Shown here piece after piece: positions 6,209-7,200 of a DNA stretch of 7,200 bases. Location of the stretch: NCBI GenBank assembly GCA_964439955.1, contig CAYTPX010000056.1, positions 1 to 7,200 on the forward strand, written 5' to 3'. Both the position numbers and the translations under genes were made by a program. Source of the stretch: UBA1794 sp964439955. GTDB taxonomy: Bacteria > Bacteroidota > Bacteroidia > Bacteroidales > Bacteroidaceae. The number at the start of each line of letters is the position of its first letter. Position 1 is the stretch's first letter. The notes beneath the pieces are model-generated. The model did no database searches, had not been told where the DNA came from, and saw only the letters and a list, made by a program, of their open reading frames with translations.

Positions 6209-7135
6209 ATGGCAGGATACATATCAGAATTTTTCGGGTTCAAGGCTACGGATAAGTCGGAAAAGGCACTTTCAGCCGCCGCCAAACACGCCTGCCCATT
6301 CACAAGTAGTTTCTGCACTAAAATTCTTTCAAGAGACAAAACCCTCTCCGGTGTATGCTCCATAAAACAGAAAACGGTTGGTTCGCCCAATGTAATCTGC
6401 TGCCCCATGCGACTTTACGCAGAAGATTACAAGCTACTGCACCGCATAGCGGAAAAAGCCTTCAAGACGCGACTTAACTTATACGCGGGACGCAACGCCG
6501 TAAATAAGTCACGTGAAGAAGGGGGCGCCGTTGCCTTCTTCGGGAAAGGTTGGGGAGGCGAACTACGCCTACCGCAACGAAAGGGTACAGGCTCCTATTT
6601 CGTCGATTGGGTATTGGCGCGTTTAGACGAAAACGGAGAATTTGTAGAGCTGACAGCCATAGAAGTCCAAACCATTGACACCACGGGAAACTACCGAAAG
6701 GCAAGGGAAGCCTTGGCCAAAAGGCGCGAGGTCGTGGCTGACACAGTGGGTCTTAACTGGGAAAACGTTTCCAAACGAATCATTCCACAGATAATCTACA
6801 AAGGTCAAGTCTTGCAACGTGAGGATCTATGCCGCAGCGGCCTATTTTTCGTCTGCCCAAGCCCCGTGTACCAAAGAGTGATCGAACGCCTAGGAGGCAA
6901 GGAAAAACTTCCTGCTTTCCCTAGCCAACCCGCTTCCATCCACTTTGTTGCATACGATACGACCGGGGAAGAAACGAAAGACGGAACAATGGCAAGACTT
7001 GACGTACTAGAGGAGCATTGTACCACGGTATATAAGGTACAGGAGGCATTCTCTTCACTAAACCTTCCGGAAGGCAATGTCTACCAAGAAGCTATTTGCC
7101 GCTCACTCTACCCGGACAGGTACTCATCGATATAA
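6209..7135 (+). CDS. NotI-family type II restriction endonuclease
   Basis: This 308-residue protein resembles R.NotI as I remember its sequence and structure. ISEFFG (5-10) opens the N-terminal region. Cysteines follow at 29 (in CPF), 36, 50 (in GVC) and 64/65 (in CCP), matching the order of the four cysteines that bind iron in NotI's DNA-contacting fold. The nuclease core has AFFGKGWGGEL (109-119), VDWVLARL (132-139), IEVQTID (151-157) and GNYRKA. By analogy with NotI's D...ExQ active site, Asp133, Glu152 and Gln154 are the candidate metal-binding catalytic residues of a PD-(D/E)xK variant. It is about 75 residues shorter than NotI (383 as I recall), mainly in the C-terminal part, so the recognition site need not be GCGGCCGC. 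It starts one base after the methyltransferase stop and lacks a Shine-Dalgarno site or promoter of its own, so translation is probably coupled. Confidence 0.85.
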   Translation: MAGYISEFFGFKATDKSEKALSAAAKHACPFTSSFCTKILSRDKTLSGVCSIKQKTVGSPNVICCPMRLYAEDYKLLHRIAEKAFKTRLNLYAGRNAVNKSREEGGAVAFFGKGWGGELRLPQRKGTGSYFVDWVLARLDENGEFVELTAIEVQTIDTTGNYRKAREALAKRREVVADTVGLNWENVSKRIIPQIIYKGQVLQREDLCRSGLFFVCPSPVYQRVIERLGGKEKLPAFPSQPASIHFVAYDTTGEETKDGTMARLDVLEEHCTTVYKVQEAFSSLNLPEGNVYQEAICRSLYPDRYSSI

Positions 7136-7170
7136 AGGCAAACTTCTTTCCCCGAAAAGGCACAAGCCTC

Positions 7171-7200
7171 CGTCCGGAAAGCGCAAGGGCTTTCCGGACG
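7171..7200 (+). terminator. Perfect 12-bp hairpin after the endonuclease gene, likely terminator
   Basis: CGTCCGGAAAGC (7171-7182) pairs perfectly with GCTTTCCGGACG (7189-7200) across the 6-base loop GCAAGG. It starts 35 bases after the endonuclease stop codon. The stem may extend beyond the window, and a following T-run cannot be checked because the sequence ends here, so rho-independent termination is likely but not proven. Confidence 0.7.

Noticed and set aside
1..7200. Absence of the NotI site GCGGCCGC as evidence for target avoidance
   Set aside because: I saw no copy, but an 8-base site is expected far less than once in 7.2 kb, so absence carries no information.

Overview
The window looks like Bacteroidales DNA of medium GC content. 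The main evidence is that five upstream regions carry the TAnnTTTG box that Bacteroidetes use as their -7 promoter element. One of them also has a TTTG -33 element at the expected 19-base spacing. Most starts lack a Shine-Dalgarno sequence, which is typical of the phylum. The genus cannot be fixed from the sequence alone.

Layout. At the left edge (1-51, minus strand) lie the first 17 codons of an unidentified gene, with its own promoter and an unusually strong ribosome binding site. From 151 to 3019, three glycosyltransferase genes run leftward as a tight operon, each overlapping the next by ATGA: a GT2 enzyme (first transcribed), a WaaE-like GT2 enzyme, and a GT4 enzyme. A fourth glycosyltransferase of the 'HxDV / GFHxYDLDF' GT2 subtype (3124-4032) runs rightward from a divergent promoter region. 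A fifth (4049-4861), a GT2 enzyme with a galactosyltransferase-like C-terminal part, runs leftward and converges on the fourth. No polymerase, flippase or initiating sugar transferase is present, so the five enzymes most likely build part of a lipopolysaccharide core, O-antigen or other surface glycan. No individual donor or acceptor can be assigned.

From 5020 to the right edge is a compact type II restriction-modification system: a complete DNA cytosine-5 methyltransferase, then one base later a NotI-family restriction endonuclease with a cysteine-rich, probably iron-binding N-terminal region. A perfect 12-bp hairpin at the window edge probably ends the transcript. The intergenic region between the fifth glycosyltransferase and the methyltransferase holds divergent promoter boxes, two tandem ATGC-N2/3-GCAT palindromes and a TTGTACAA palindrome. 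These could be operators, but that is inference.

The most interesting points are the NotI-like endonuclease paired with a C5 methyltransferase, the paired palindromes upstream of it, and the interlocked divergent -7 boxes at 3037-3073.
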